Part shown: positions 63,835 through 64,000 of the stretch, piece after piece | How the letters are laid out: the number at the start of each line of letters is the position of its first letter | How positions within the stretch are numbered: position 1 is the first letter of the stretch | DNA from: Chitinophagaceae bacterium IBVUCB2 | GTDB lineage: Bacteria; Bacteroidota; Bacteroidia; Chitinophagales; Chitinophagaceae | Length of the DNA stretch: 64,000 bases | Assembly (NCBI GenBank): GCA_002127295.1 | Contig: NFUV01000002.1 | Coordinates: forward strand, 1,054,001 to 1,118,000 | Reading direction: 5' to 3' | The notes under the pieces: model-generated | Database searches by the model: none | What the model was told of the DNA's origin: nothing | What the model saw: only the letters and a program-made list of their open reading frames with translations | Translations under genes and position numbers: made by a program

Positions 63835-64000
63835 ATGATAATCAAGAAATCTTTATGGGTAGTTAGTTTTCTGCTTGCAATAACAACCTGTTTCTCTCAA
63901 GAGATAAAGAGTGTAAAGGTTGCCGAGCTGGAAAAAATCATTGCTGAAAGCAAAACGCCTCTGATCGTTAACTTCTGGGCTACCTGGTGCATGCCTTGCA
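63835..64000 (+). CDS. Thioredoxin-like protein, 5' part (cut by window edge)
   Basis: The first 55 codons of an exported thioredoxin-fold protein. The N-terminal signal peptide is KKSLWVVSFLLAITTCFS. The mature part (LEKIIAESKTPLIVNFWATWC) runs into the redox motif Trp-Cys-Met-Pro-Cys at the window end. Both cysteines are present, so it should be an active thiol-disulfide oxidoreductase of the TlpA/ResA type facing the periplasm. It starts 12 bp after trmH. The rest of the gene is outside the window. Confidence 0.8.
   Translation, partial: MIIKKSLWVVSFLLAITTCFSQEIKSVKVAELEKIIAESKTPLIVNFWATWCMPC

Noticed and set aside
1-64000. CRISPR arrays, prophage or integrative element
   Set aside because: No regularly spaced repeats, integrase, phage structural gene or att-like duplication was seen; the tRNA-Pro is not disrupted.

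Overview
The window comes from a member of the Bacteroidota, most likely order Chitinophagales. The signs are a TonB-family beta-barrel pair with carboxypeptidase-like N-domains, a secreted protein with a type IX secretion C-terminal domain, DUF4382 and SusD-era style lipoproteins, the alternative bacterial GlmU-like protein, AT-rich intergenic DNA, weak ribosome binding sites, and promoters of the Bacteroidota type (TTTG, about 20 bp, TAnnTTTG). I saw no rRNA, CRISPR array or prophage. One tRNA (Pro, anticodon GGG) is present.

Layout. Bases 1-8739 hold two tandem outer-membrane barrels (the first cut by the window edge), yajQ, rpmE2, two lipoproteins and a T9SS cargo protein, mostly separated by strong intrinsic terminators. 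Bases 8810-9625 hold a REP-associated tyrosine transposase (RAYT) framed by two identical palindromes. Bases 9713-31326 are a mixed housekeeping stretch: a GlmU-like protein, tpiA, a glycosyltransferase, an acyl-CoA-binding protein, a tandem pair of CotH-like secreted proteins, a PafA-type phosphatase, an Asp/Glu racemase, an MFS carrier, a cytochrome c lipoprotein, a SET protein, a DinB protein, a large zinc metalloprotease and lepA.

Bases 31323-45178 form a leftward surface-polysaccharide cluster. GmhA, HddA and a fused nucleotidyltransferase-HAD protein give a full route to a nucleotide-activated D,D-heptose. Wzm and Wzt export the glycan (Wzt has a C-terminal glycan-recognition-like domain), a methyltransferase lies next to Wzt, and seven glycosyltransferases complete the set. 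A dihydroorotase homologue that has lost its metal ligands, and a DUF4199 membrane protein, lie at the upstream end.

Bases 47198-52690 hold a DUF937-TM-OmpA protein, tRNA-Pro, an AsmA-like protein and a voltage-gated potassium channel. Bases 52745-63129 form a leftward operon for reductive pyrimidine catabolism: PreT/PreA reduces uracil or thymine, HydA opens the ring, a nitrilase-family beta-ureidopropionase releases the beta-amino acid, a class III aminotransferase makes the semialdehyde, and MmsA converts it to acyl-CoA. An NCS1 transporter supplies substrate, and one secreted protein of unknown function is embedded. The window ends with trmH and the start of a thioredoxin-like gene.

Reading the DNA beyond the obvious ORFs turned up a 40-residue membrane peptide, an 88-codon frame broken by one TAG, two genes whose full N-termini need non-ATG starts (CTG and ATT), and a 39-bp coding-phase tandem repeat upstream of rpmE2.
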